Source: Oscillospiraceae bacterium
GTDB lineage: Bacteria > Bacillota > Clostridia > Oscillospirales > Acutalibacteraceae
Direction: 5' to 3'
Length of the DNA stretch: 39,814 nucleotides
Assembly (NCBI GenBank): GCA_902786285.1
Contig: CADABX010000012.1
Location: 31,308-71,121, forward strand
Shown: one piece after another, positions 23,993 to 32,342 of the stretch
Position numbering within the stretch: position 1 is the first letter of the stretch
Layout: every line of letters starts with the position of its first letter
Notes under the pieces: model-generated
Database searches by the model: none
Told to the model about the DNA's origin: nothing
What the model saw: only the letters and a program-made list of their open reading frames with translations
Position numbers and translations under genes: made by a program

Positions 23993-26900
23993 ATGAGCGA
24001 AAAGACGATCTATACGGTTGCAACAGCCCATCTGGACACGATCTGGAACTGGAGCTTTGAAACGACCGTGCAGGACTATCTGCCAAAAACGCTGGAAAAA
24101 AACTTTGAGCTGTTCCGCAAATACCCGGACTACCGCTTCAATTTTGAGGGCGCCTACCGCTATCAGTTGATGGAGGAATACTATCCCGAACAGTTCCGGA
24201 CACTCAAACAGGCGGTGGCCGACGGCCGCTGGAACGTGACCGGATCCGCGTGGGAAAACGGCGATTGCAACATCCCGTCGCCGGAAGCGCTGTTTCGCAA
24301 TTTCCTGTACGGCAACGGCTATTTTCAAAAGACCTTCGGCAAAACGAGCAAGGACGTCTTTTTGCCCGACTGCTTCGGCTTCGGCTATGCGCTGCCGTCC
24401 ATTGCCGCCCACAGCAATCTGCTGGGCTTCACCACGCAGAAACTCTCTTGGGGCAGCGCCTACGGGATCCCGTTCGACATCGGCAAATGGTACGGCGTCA
24501 ACGGCAAACCGATCTATGCGTGTCTCAATATGGGCAACTATGTCCATGTGTTTTCCAAGATTCGCGGCTACGACTTTGTGCAAAAGAAGCTGAAGGCCAA
24601 CGAGGCGTTCGGTCTTTCCGCGACCGCCGTCTATCACGGCGTGGGCGACCGCGGCGGGGCACCGCTCGAATTATCGGTCAAAACGCTGCAAAAAGAGATG
24701 GACGAAAACAAAGTCAGTCCGGTCGAAGTCCGCTCTGCGGCGTCGGATGAGATCTACCGCGACTTGGAGCAGGACAAAAAGACCGCAGCCAAGCTGCCGC
24801 AGTGGCACAACGAGCTGCTGATGACCAACCACGGCGCCGGCTGCTACACCTCGCGCGCCATCTCAAAACGCTGGAACGCGAGAAACGAAGTGCTCGCCAA
24901 TATGGCGGAGCGTGCCGCCGTCGGCGCAAGACTGCTCGGCGCGCTGCCGTATCCGCAAAACACGCTCGACACCGCGTGGAAACGCGTGATCGCGCACCAG
25001 TTCCACGACGATCTGACCGGCACGGCGCTGCAGGCGGAATATCGCCGTTCGTGGAACGACTATGTGCAGTCGATGAACCAGTTTTCCGACGTGTTTGCGT
25101 CCTCGGCCGAAGCCGTGCTCAAAAATATGGACACCTCGTTTTGCAAAGGCACGCCCGTTGCCGTTTGGAACAGTCAGGACTTTGCCGTCCAGCGCGTGGT
25201 CACGTTCCCGTGTGACAAAGCCTGCATCCGTGTGTTCGACGATCAGGGCGTGGAGGTGCCGTCGCAAAGCTTTATAAACGAAACCGGCGAACAAACCGCC
25301 GCCATTTATGCCAAAGTGCCGCCCTGCGGCTGCCGCGTGTTCGACGTGCGCGCGGGCAAAACGCCCTACAGCGACGACGAACCGGTCATGTTCGCCGCCG
25401 ACGACAAGCTCGAAAACGAGCGCGTGATCGTCCGGCTCGACAAAAACGGCGACGTGTGCTCGATCTATGACAAAACCGTGGGCCAGCAGCTGTTGCGCCG
25501 GCCGGTCACGTTCGACCTGCTGCGCGACGACGGCGTGCGCAGCTATCCCGCGTGGGAAGTGACCTACGACGATGTGATGGCGCCTGTGATGGCCCGTCCG
25601 CAAAAGGTCAGTGCCGCGCTGGTATACAGCGGCCCGTGCATCGCCGCGCTGCGGCTCAAAAAGCGCTTCGGCCAATCGACCTTTGATACCATTGTCACCG
25701 TCATGCGCGGTACCAAGGTCGTCTCGTTCCAGAACGAGATCGACTGGCACGAACACAGCACCATGTGCAAGGTGTGTTTCCCGCTCGGCGTGGAAAACGA
25801 CACGGCGCGCTACGACCTCGGCCTCGGCGCGATCGACCGCGCCACCAACACGCGTCAGCTCTTTGAGGTGCCGGCGCAGCAGTGGGCCGCCATCCGCGAC
25901 CGTTCGGGCGCCTTCGGCGTCGGCATTCTTTCCGACAGCAAGCGTGGCTGGGACAAGCCCGACGCGTTCACCTTGCGTCTGACGGCGCTGCATACCCCGA
26001 AATATTCCTTCCGTCCCGACAGTATGCAAAACCAGCTCGACCAGGGTCTCAACCGGTTCGGCTTTGCCATCTGCTCGTTTGCGGAGGATAACTATACCTC
26101 GCTCGACAAACGCGCCCGCCAGTTCTGCACGCCGCTTGCCGCGTTCTCTCTCGGACGCCATAAGGGCGCGCTCGGCACACGGTTCAGTCTGCTTTCCTGC
26201 TCCAATGACAGCGTGGTTGTCCGCGCGGTAAAACAGGCGCAGGACTCCGATGAGATCGTCGTGCGCGTCAATGAGATTGCCGGCAAACAGCAGGAACGCG
26301 TCACGCTGCGGTTCTTCCAGCCGGTTGTTTCCGTGCGCGAAATCTATGCGAGCGAAGAGACGATCGGCATGTACCCTGTGGAGGACGGCGCGATCACGTT
26401 TGATCTCGACCCGTTCGACGTGCGCTCGTTTGCACTTTCCTTCCCGGAAAAGCCGGTACACCCGGTCAAGAGCAAGCCGGCTGTTTTGCCGCTCAACACC
26501 TTTGTGCTCACAACGAACGACAAGCGATCCGACGCGTTTTTGCCGATGCTCGATTTTTCGCTTCCCGGGGAGCTGATGCCCGGCGAGGTGCTTTCGGGCG
26601 GCTTGCGGTTTGAACTGAACAACGCCTGCAATACACCCAACGCGCTGCTTTGCAACGGCCAGACGCTGGACGTACCGGCGGGCGCCAAAGCGTTTTGCTT
26701 CATCGGCTGTGCGCTGGGCGCAGACAAAACCTATACCTTCAAAGCCGACGAGACGGAAATCGCCTGCAAGGTGCAAAACCTGCTGGAGCCGATCGGCAAA
26801 TGGGATCTGACCGATCTTGAAGAATCCGCCGCGATCAAGCGCGATCCGCTGGCGTTTTCGCTGACCCATACCCACGGCAAAGACGGCGACAATATCGGGC

Positions 26901-27142
26901 AGCAGACCTTCTTCTTCCGCTGCGAAGTGCCGCTCGGCAAAGCAAAAACGCTCACGATGCCGGTGCACTCCGATCTGCTGTTGCTTTCGGCTGTATTCAA
27001 AACGGAAGCGCAGCGCGCCGAGCTTTTGACAACGCTGTATGACAAAGCACAGCCGCGCGAGATCGACAAGGAGGCCTACAGCGGCGAAGCCGTTGCCTAC
27101 CGCGCCGAAAAGCTGCGTTCGCTCTGGCGCCGGTTCTTCTGA
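23993..27142 (+). CDS. GH38 family alpha-mannosidase (first copy)
   Basis: A 1049-aa glycoside hydrolase of family 38. The N-terminal catalytic (beta/alpha)7 barrel has the metal ligands of HLDTIWNW (His13, Asp15). The nucleophile is Asp126 in FLPDCFGFG. ELLMTNHGAG lies near 274-283 and HQFHDDLTGTA at 335-345. The C-terminal beta-sandwich domains (about 450-1049) match the full-length family. These zinc enzymes remove alpha-linked mannose by a retaining mechanism. No signal peptide is present, so it should act on imported glycans or on host N-glycan/oligomannose fragments in the cytoplasm. It is a paralogue of the gene at 27705-30872, from which it is separated by a small membrane protein. 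The linkage specificity cannot be read from sequence. Confidence 0.92.
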   Translation: MSEKTIYTVATAHLDTIWNWSFETTVQDYLPKTLEKNFELFRKYPDYRFNFEGAYRYQLMEEYYPEQFRTLKQAVADGRWNVTGSAWENGDCNIPSPEALFRNFLYGNGYFQKTFGKTSKDVFLPDCFGFGYALPSIAAHSNLLGFTTQKLSWGSAYGIPFDIGKWYGVNGKPIYACLNMGNYVHVFSKIRGYDFVQKKLKANEAFGLSATAVYHGVGDRGGAPLELSVKTLQKEMDENKVSPVEVRSAASDEIYRDLEQDKKTAAKLPQWHNELLMTNHGAGCYTSRAISKRWNARNEVLANMAERAAVGARLLGALPYPQNTLDTAWKRVIAHQFHDDLTGTALQAEYRRSWNDYVQSMNQFSDVFASSAEAVLKNMDTSFCKGTPVAVWNSQDFAVQRVVTFPCDKACIRVFDDQGVEVPSQSFINETGEQTAAIYAKVPPCGCRVFDVRAGKTPYSDDEPVMFAADDKLENERVIVRLDKNGDVCSIYDKTVGQQLLRRPVTFDLLRDDGVRSYPAWEVTYDDVMAPVMARPQKVSAALVYSGPCIAALRLKKRFGQSTFDTIVTVMRGTKVVSFQNEIDWHEHSTMCKVCFPLGVENDTARYDLGLGAIDRATNTRQLFEVPAQQWAAIRDRSGAFGVGILSDSKRGWDKPDAFTLRLTALHTPKYSFRPDSMQNQLDQGLNRFGFAICSFAEDNYTSLDKRARQFCTPLAAFSLGRHKGALGTRFSLLSCSNDSVVVRAVKQAQDSDEIVVRVNEIAGKQQERVTLRFFQPVVSVREIYASEETIGMYPVEDGAITFDLDPFDVRSFALSFPEKPVHPVKSKPAVLPLNTFVLTTNDKRSDAFLPMLDFSLPGELMPGEVLSGGLRFELNNACNTPNALLCNGQTLDVPAGAKAFCFIGCALGADKTYTFKADETEIACKVQNLLEPIGKWDLTDLEESAAIKRDPLAFSLTHTHGKDGDNIGQQTFFFRCEVPLGKAKTLTMPVHSDLLLLSAVFKTEAQRAELLTTLYDKAQPREIDKEAYSGEAVAYRAEKLRSLWRRFF

Positions 27143-27172
27143 TGAAAGTTTCACTTTTTGCGGCCGTGCCGC

Positions 27173-27201
27173 TTGTCAAACAACCGGCCGTGTGCTACAA
27201 T
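27173..27201 (+). promoter_or_regulatory. Sigma-A promoter before the small membrane protein and second GH38 gene
   Basis: -35 TTGTCA (27173-27178), a 17-nt spacer and -10 TACAAT (27196-27201), with TGC just before the -10. It gives the second mannosidase separate expression from the tyrS/DUF554/GH38 group. Confidence 0.8.
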
Positions 27202-27233
27202 AAATCCATAAACACGTGCAGGGAGGCTATTTT

Positions 27234-27683
27234 ATGAAACCCGCAAACAAAAACCAAACGCTTTTTGTACTGCTCAGCTGCGGCTTCGGCGTTGCTGCGG
27301 CGGTGCTGCACTGGCTGATTCCGACCAGATTTCTGTTGGGCAACGTGATCGAATATATCTGTGCCGCCGTGGCGGCAGTGCTGTCGCTTGCGGCGCTGGG
27401 GCTGTTCGTCTTCGGCTTTGTGGTGCCGCTTTTGCAACAGAAAAAGGGCCTTTGCGGCGGCAGCGTATTCTATATGCCGGCGCTTTGCTGGTCGGTGCTC
27501 GGGCTGCTGTTCGGCGCCGCGGCAACAACGGCAAAGCTGATCCGTGCGCTGCTATACGGCTTTGTGCCCGTCCAGACGGAAGGGATCCAATGGAGCTTTT
27601 CCGTGCTCACACTTGTCAATGTTCCCGTGCTGGTGTGCTTTGCCGTGCTGTTTTTGCGCGAGCAAAAGGCACAGCGCGATTAA
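27234..27683 (+). CDS. Small four-helix membrane protein of unknown function
   Basis: A 149-aa protein with about four hydrophobic segments (roughly 8-28, 36-66, 78-98 and 120-143), short charged ends and no recognisable motif. I do not recognise the family. The start at 27234 follows GGGAGG with a 7-nt gap; an in-frame ATG at 27216 lacks a ribosome-binding site. It has its own promoter (27173-27201) and precedes the second GH38 gene by 21 bp. It may work with that enzyme, for instance in membrane placement or glycan uptake, but this is only from context. Confidence 0.8.
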   Translation: MKPANKNQTLFVLLSCGFGVAAAVLHWLIPTRFLLGNVIEYICAAVAAVLSLAALGLFVFGFVVPLLQQKKGLCGGSVFYMPALCWSVLGLLFGAAATTAKLIRALLYGFVPVQTEGIQWSFSVLTLVNVPVLVCFAVLFLREQKAQRD

Positions 27684-27704
27684 GCGAAAAAGGGGTTCAA
27701 GGTT

Positions 27705-30700
27705 ATGGAAAAAGAAAAACGCATATATACCATCGCGACGGCGCATCTCGACACGGTATGGAACTGGGATTTCGAGCATGTTTTGAACGTCTGTCTGCCC
27801 AACACGCTGCACGACAACTTCCGTCTGTTCAGCCAGTACCCCGACTACCGCTTCAATTTCGAGGGCGCGTACCGGTATGAGCTGTTCCGCGAATACTATC
27901 CCGAGGAGTATGAAACGCTGAAAGGCTATATCGCCGACGGCCGCTGGAACGTGACCGGCTCGGCGTGGGAAAACGGCGACGTCAATGTGCCGTCTCCGGA
28001 GCAGATGTTCCGCAACATTTTGTACGGCAACCGCTATTTCCGGCAGGAATTCGGCAAACAGAGCAACGACATCTATCTGCCCGACTGCTTCGGCTTCGGC
28101 TGGGCGCTGCCGAGCATTGCCGCGAATGCCGGCCTCAAGGGCTTTTCCACCCAGAAGCTGAGCTGGGGCAGCGCCTACGGGATCCCGTTTGATATCGGCC
28201 GCTGGGAAGGCCCCGACGGCAAAAAGATCTTTGTCTCGCTCGACCCGAAAAGCTATTGCACCACCTTCCGGAAGATCCGCGACAGCAAAGAGCTGCTGCC
28301 GAAGCTGAAAAAGAACGAAAAGAAATACGACCTGCCGTGGACGATGGGCTACCACGGCGTGGGCGACGTTGGCGGCGCGCCGAAGGAGGAGTCGGTGAAA
28401 ACGCTGGAAGCCGAGATGGCGCAAAACAGCGAAAGCGACGTCAAGGTGCTCTCTTCCTCGCCCACGGAATTCTTTGACGACCTTGCCGCGCTGCCGCAGG
28501 AAGAACAGGACAAGCTGCCCGGCTGGAACAGCGAACTGCTGATGACCAACCACGGCGTCGGCTCCTACACCTCGCGTGCGTTTTCCAAACGGATGAACCG
28601 CAAAAACGAGGAGCTCGGCGACATGGCCGAAAAGGCGGGCGTGATCGCGTCGGCTGTGTGCGGCGCAAAATACCCGAAGGCGGCGTTCGACGACGCGTGG
28701 AAAAAGACGATTGCCCACACCTTCCACGACGACATCACCGGTACCAGCGTGGAGCGTGTGTATAAGCGTTCGTGGAATGATCTTGTGATCGCGGCCAACC
28801 GCTTTGCCGGCGCGTTTGAAGGCGCCGGCGCCGAGATCGCCAAAAACATGGACACCTCGTGGACAAAGGGCATCGCCGTGGTCGTTGCAAACTCGCTCGA
28901 GCAGCCGCGCATGGAGCCGGTGGATCTGACAATCCCCGCCAAGGGCTACCGCTGTGTGCGCGTCTATGACAACCAGGGCAAAGAGGTGCCCTCGCAGGTC
29001 AACTACGCCGACGAATCCGTGATCAAGCTGTGCTTTTGCGCCACAGTGGACGCGCTGGGCTACAAGGTCTACGACGTGCTCTATTCCTTTGAGCCCTGCC
29101 GGCTCAACACCGGCGTGCGCTGCGGCGGCAATATCATCGAAAACTACAAGTATATCGTCTCGGTCAATCAAAAGGGCGATATCTGCTCCGTGATCGACAA
29201 AACGCTCGGCGGCCGCGAGCTGCTGGAAAAGCCGATCCGGTTTGAAATCAACAAATACGACGGCAACAAGGCCTACCCCGCGTGGGAGCTGACCAAAGAC
29301 GAAGCCACGGGCTACCCGTGGGAATACGCCGAAAAGGGCGAGGTCGAAGTGGAGGAACAGGGTCCCGTGCGTGTGACGCTGCGGGTGAAGCAAACAGCCG
29401 GCAATTCCACGTTTACCTACCGGGTGTCGCTGTTTGCCGGCGGCCAGTGGGTCAGCGTCCAAAACGAGGTGGAATGGCGCTCGTTCCGCCGCCTTTTGCA
29501 AAACGGCTTCCACTTGAACGCCAAAGCGCCGCAGGCCACGTTTGACCTCGGCCTCGGCGTCATCCGCCGCCGTCCGGCAACGAAAAAGCTCTATGCCGTG
29601 CCGGCGCAAAAATGGGCGGATCTGACCGACCAGCGAAACAATTTCGGCGTCAGCATCTTCTCCGATTCCAAATACGGCTGGGTGTTCAAAGATCAGCATT
29701 CGCTGCTTTTGACCGTGCTGCACACGCCGAAATACTACTACCGCGCCGACTCCGTGCAGGGCATGATGGACATGGGTCTCAACCGCTACGGCTACGCGCT
29801 CTATGCGCACAAAGGCGATTTTACCAACGGCACGCAGTTCTATGCGCGGGCGTTCCACCAGCCGCTGACGGCGTTTGTCACCAGCCGCCACCCGGGTTCG
29901 CTGGAAAGTGCGTTTGGCTTTGCCCAGCTCAACAACCCCGGCGTGATTTTGCGCGCGATGAAAAAGGCCGAAGACTCCGACGAAGTGATCGTGCGGTTTA
30001 ACGAAGGCGCCGGCATGCACGCGGGCAACACCTACTTTACCCTCGGCACCGGCATCCTTGCGGCGCGCGAAGTGAACACCACCGAAGACCCGGTCGGCCC
30101 GGCGCAGGTCGTGGACGGCAATCTGGTGTTTGACCTCGAGCCGTTCGAAGTCAAGACCTTTGCGCTGACGCTGGCCCCGTGCAAACGCGCCGGCATCGGC
30201 AGCCAGCAGCCGCTCAGACTGCCGTATAACCTCGACATGATCACGTTCAACAAAAACCGCGGCGACACCTATATCCCGACGCTGAACGTCTCGGTGCCGG
30301 GCGAGTTGTTCCCGCAATCGATCGACTGCGCCGGCGTCCATTTTGAAACCGGCATGGCGTGGGCGGACAACAACGCGCTGATTGCCGCCGGTCAGACGCT
30401 CGACGTCAGCGGCACGCGGCTTTGCTTCATCGGCGCGAGCCTGTACGGCGACAAAACCTACACCTTCCGCGTGGATGACAAGCCGGTGGAGCTCAAGGTG
30501 CAATCGGTCAAGGAGCGCGTCGGCGGCTGGGATCTTTACAATCTTGCCGAAACGGCGTTCATCAAGGGCGACCGCGTGGCGTGGGTCTGCACCCATACGC
30601 ACGAAAACGACAAGGACAACCGCGGCGACGAGCTGTACTTCTTTATGTATGCCCTCGATATCCGCGGCGCGTCGACGGTCACACTGCCCGAAGACAACGG

Positions 30701-30872
30701 TCTGATGCTGCTTGCGGCAACCGTTGTCACCGACGAGCGCGACGCGGCGCTGAACCGGCCGCTGCTGCCCGCGATGGAAAAGCGTCCCTTCGATTTCACG
30801 ATGAGCCCGAAGGAAAAACGCCGCCACAACAAGCAGATGAAAAAGACGCGCAAGCCGCTCAACCAGTCATAA
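27705..30872 (+). CDS. GH38 family alpha-mannosidase (second copy)
   Basis: A 1055-aa paralogue of the protein at 23993-27142, colinear over its whole length. Zinc and catalytic residues are kept: HLDTVWNW (His14, Asp16), nucleophile Asp127 in YLPDCFGFG, ELLMTNHGVG, and HTFHDDITGTS. It differs by a highly basic C-terminal tail (about 1036-1055, KEKRRHNKQMKKTRK) absent from the first copy. No signal peptide is present, so cytoplasmic action on mannose-containing oligosaccharides is expected. It ends just before the terminator at 30880-30906. The paralogues have diverged enough to suggest different linkages or aglycones rather than a recent duplication. Confidence 0.92.
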   Translation: MEKEKRIYTIATAHLDTVWNWDFEHVLNVCLPNTLHDNFRLFSQYPDYRFNFEGAYRYELFREYYPEEYETLKGYIADGRWNVTGSAWENGDVNVPSPEQMFRNILYGNRYFRQEFGKQSNDIYLPDCFGFGWALPSIAANAGLKGFSTQKLSWGSAYGIPFDIGRWEGPDGKKIFVSLDPKSYCTTFRKIRDSKELLPKLKKNEKKYDLPWTMGYHGVGDVGGAPKEESVKTLEAEMAQNSESDVKVLSSSPTEFFDDLAALPQEEQDKLPGWNSELLMTNHGVGSYTSRAFSKRMNRKNEELGDMAEKAGVIASAVCGAKYPKAAFDDAWKKTIAHTFHDDITGTSVERVYKRSWNDLVIAANRFAGAFEGAGAEIAKNMDTSWTKGIAVVVANSLEQPRMEPVDLTIPAKGYRCVRVYDNQGKEVPSQVNYADESVIKLCFCATVDALGYKVYDVLYSFEPCRLNTGVRCGGNIIENYKYIVSVNQKGDICSVIDKTLGGRELLEKPIRFEINKYDGNKAYPAWELTKDEATGYPWEYAEKGEVEVEEQGPVRVTLRVKQTAGNSTFTYRVSLFAGGQWVSVQNEVEWRSFRRLLQNGFHLNAKAPQATFDLGLGVIRRRPATKKLYAVPAQKWADLTDQRNNFGVSIFSDSKYGWVFKDQHSLLLTVLHTPKYYYRADSVQGMMDMGLNRYGYALYAHKGDFTNGTQFYARAFHQPLTAFVTSRHPGSLESAFGFAQLNNPGVILRAMKKAEDSDEVIVRFNEGAGMHAGNTYFTLGTGILAAREVNTTEDPVGPAQVVDGNLVFDLEPFEVKTFALTLAPCKRAGIGSQQPLRLPYNLDMITFNKNRGDTYIPTLNVSVPGELFPQSIDCAGVHFETGMAWADNNALIAAGQTLDVSGTRLCFIGASLYGDKTYTFRVDDKPVELKVQSVKERVGGWDLYNLAETAFIKGDRVAWVCTHTHENDKDNRGDELYFFMYALDIRGASTVTLPEDNGLMLLAATVVTDERDAALNRPLLPAMEKRPFDFTMSPKEKRRHNKQMKKTRKPLNQS

Positions 30873-30879
30873 AAAAGAG

Positions 30880-30906
30880 AGGTACGGCCAGTCCGTACCT
30901 TTTTTG
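30880..30906 (+). terminator. Rho-independent terminator after the second GH38 gene
   Basis: Stem AGGTACGG / CCGTACCT with a 5-nt loop, preceded by an A-run and followed by six T. It starts 8 bp after the stop codon. Confidence 0.92.
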
Positions 30907-30920
30907 AAGGAGCATCTTTT

Positions 30921-31754
30921 ATGGTTCATTCCAACTGCCACACCCACACCGTGTTTTGCGACGGGAAAAACACGCCCGAGGAGATGGTGCGTGCCGCCGC
31001 GGAAAAGGGCTTTGCCTGCCTCGGCTTTTCGTTCCATTGCCCGATGACGCCCGACGCCGTCTGGACGATCCGGCCGAAAAAAATCGGCGATTACACCGCG
31101 GAGATCCGCCGTTTGCAGCAGGTGTATGCGGACAGGATTGAAATTCTCCACGGCGTGGAACTCGACCGCGACTATTGCGGTGTGGATCCCGATTCGTTCG
31201 ATTATACGATCGCCTCCGTCCATCAGCTCACCAAAGGCGACGAACACTTCGACGTGGACGACACCGCCGAAACCTTGCGGACGTGCTGCGAACGGTTTTA
31301 CGGCGGCGACTGGTGCGCCCTCGCGGCGGACTACTACGACCGGCTGTCGCGCTTTGTGATCGACGTGCAGCCGACCGTTGTGGGACACTATGACCTGATT
31401 GAAAAATTCAACGAACACGGCGCGCTGTTTGATTCTCTCGATCCGCGCTATCTGACCGTTGCAAAGGCGCACATCGACCGCATTCTGGCGCACTGCCCGG
31501 ACGTTTTGTTTGAAGTGAACACCGGCGCGATGTACCGCTGCGGCAAAGCGCAGCCCTATCCGGCGGCGCCGCTGCTGCGGTATCTTCGGGAAGCAGGCGC
31601 AAAGGTGATTGTGACGAGCGATTCCCACAATACCGATTCTCTGGACTTTGCGTTTGCCACCGCGCTGGCGGCAATCCGCGCCGCAGGCTTTACCGAGGTA
31701 TATGAGCTGCGGCGGCAAAACGGAAAAGCCGTTGCCCGGCCAACAGCGGTGTGA
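30921..31754 (+). CDS. PHP-domain histidinol-phosphatase family protein
   Basis: A 277-aa PHP-superfamily phosphoesterase. The metal-binding motifs are NCHTHTVFCDG (about 5-15), FSFHCP, HGVELDRDY, SVHQL, GHYDLIEKF and SDSHN, the arrangement of HisK/HisJ-type histidinol-phosphatases. By family it dephosphorylates L-histidinol phosphate in histidine synthesis, but PHP enzymes of this size also hydrolyse other phosphate esters and no his genes are adjacent. GAAGGAG is 8 nt before the ATG. It is the first gene after a strong terminator, so it should have its own promoter; none is obvious in the short gap. The GNAT gene follows after 14 bp. Confidence 0.85.
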   Translation: MVHSNCHTHTVFCDGKNTPEEMVRAAAEKGFACLGFSFHCPMTPDAVWTIRPKKIGDYTAEIRRLQQVYADRIEILHGVELDRDYCGVDPDSFDYTIASVHQLTKGDEHFDVDDTAETLRTCCERFYGGDWCALAADYYDRLSRFVIDVQPTVVGHYDLIEKFNEHGALFDSLDPRYLTVAKAHIDRILAHCPDVLFEVNTGAMYRCGKAQPYPAAPLLRYLREAGAKVIVTSDSHNTDSLDFAFATALAAIRAAGFTEVYELRRQNGKAVARPTAV

Positions 31755-31768
31755 CGGAGGACAAAGCG

Positions 31769-32296
31769 ATGACACTGGAACTGCAAAGACCGACGGCCGC
31801 CTATGCCGAACAGGTGATGGCGTTCCGGGCGGAACTGCTTCGGAATCACGACGCCTTTGACGGATGCGCCGGGCTGGAAACGTGCGATACGTTTGCCGCG
31901 TGGGTCGATTTTGAAAACCGCTTAAAGCAAAAATACAGGGAGAACTACGTGCCCTCCGAAGTGTTTCTGGCTGTGCGGCGCAGCGATGACAAGGTTGTGG
32001 GAATCATCGATTTTCGCCATCCGCTGTCACCGTTTTTGCTGCAATACGGCGGGAGCATCGGCTACAGTGTTGCGCCGTCGCAGCGGCGAAAGGGCTATGC
32101 CGGGGAGATGCTGCGATTGATGCTGAACATTTGCCGGTCCTGCGGAGAAGAAAAGGTGCTGCTTTGCTGCGACAAAAACAACATCGCCTCCAAACGGACA
32201 ATCCTGAAAAACGGCGGCGTGCTGGAAAACGAAGTCAAAGATGATGTCAGCCTCACGGAAAGCGGCGTCATCCGGCGCTATTGGATTACCCTTTAA
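31769..32296 (+). CDS. GNAT family N-acetyltransferase
   Basis: A 175-aa GNAT-fold protein. The acetyl-CoA pyrophosphate loop is SQRRKGYAGEML (motif A), preceded by the strand IGYSVAP and followed by VLLCCDKNNIASKRTILKNGG (about 130-150), as in YjcF/RimJ-like acetyltransferases of small substrates. The acceptor is unknown. The start at 31769 has GGAGG 8 nt upstream; a GTG at 31751 would put the ribosome-binding site inside the gene. It is co-transcribed with the PHP gene and ends before the terminator at 32309-32342. Confidence 0.85.
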   Translation: MTLELQRPTAAYAEQVMAFRAELLRNHDAFDGCAGLETCDTFAAWVDFENRLKQKYRENYVPSEVFLAVRRSDDKVVGIIDFRHPLSPFLLQYGGSIGYSVAPSQRRKGYAGEMLRLMLNICRSCGEEKVLLCCDKNNIASKRTILKNGGVLENEVKDDVSLTESGVIRRYWITL

Positions 32297-32308
32297 ACAA
32301 CAATACAT

Positions 32309-32342
32309 AACGCCCGCAGAAAAGCCGCGGGCGTTCGTTTTT
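32309..32342 (+). terminator. Rho-independent terminator between convergent GNAT and ABC-F genes
   Basis: A 9-bp perfect stem, AACGCCCGC / GCGGGCGTT, with a 9-nt loop, followed by CGTTTTT on plus. The minus side lacks a good T-tract, so it mainly serves the GNAT gene. Confidence 0.88.

Noticed and set aside
27552-30827. A 1091-codon open frame antisense to the second GH38 gene, and similar long frames at 42-2204 and 24863-27154
   Set aside because: They are antisense shadows of GC-rich genes with strong third-position bias. Their translations are Arg/His/Val-rich with no family motifs, and the sense genes have clear catalytic signatures.
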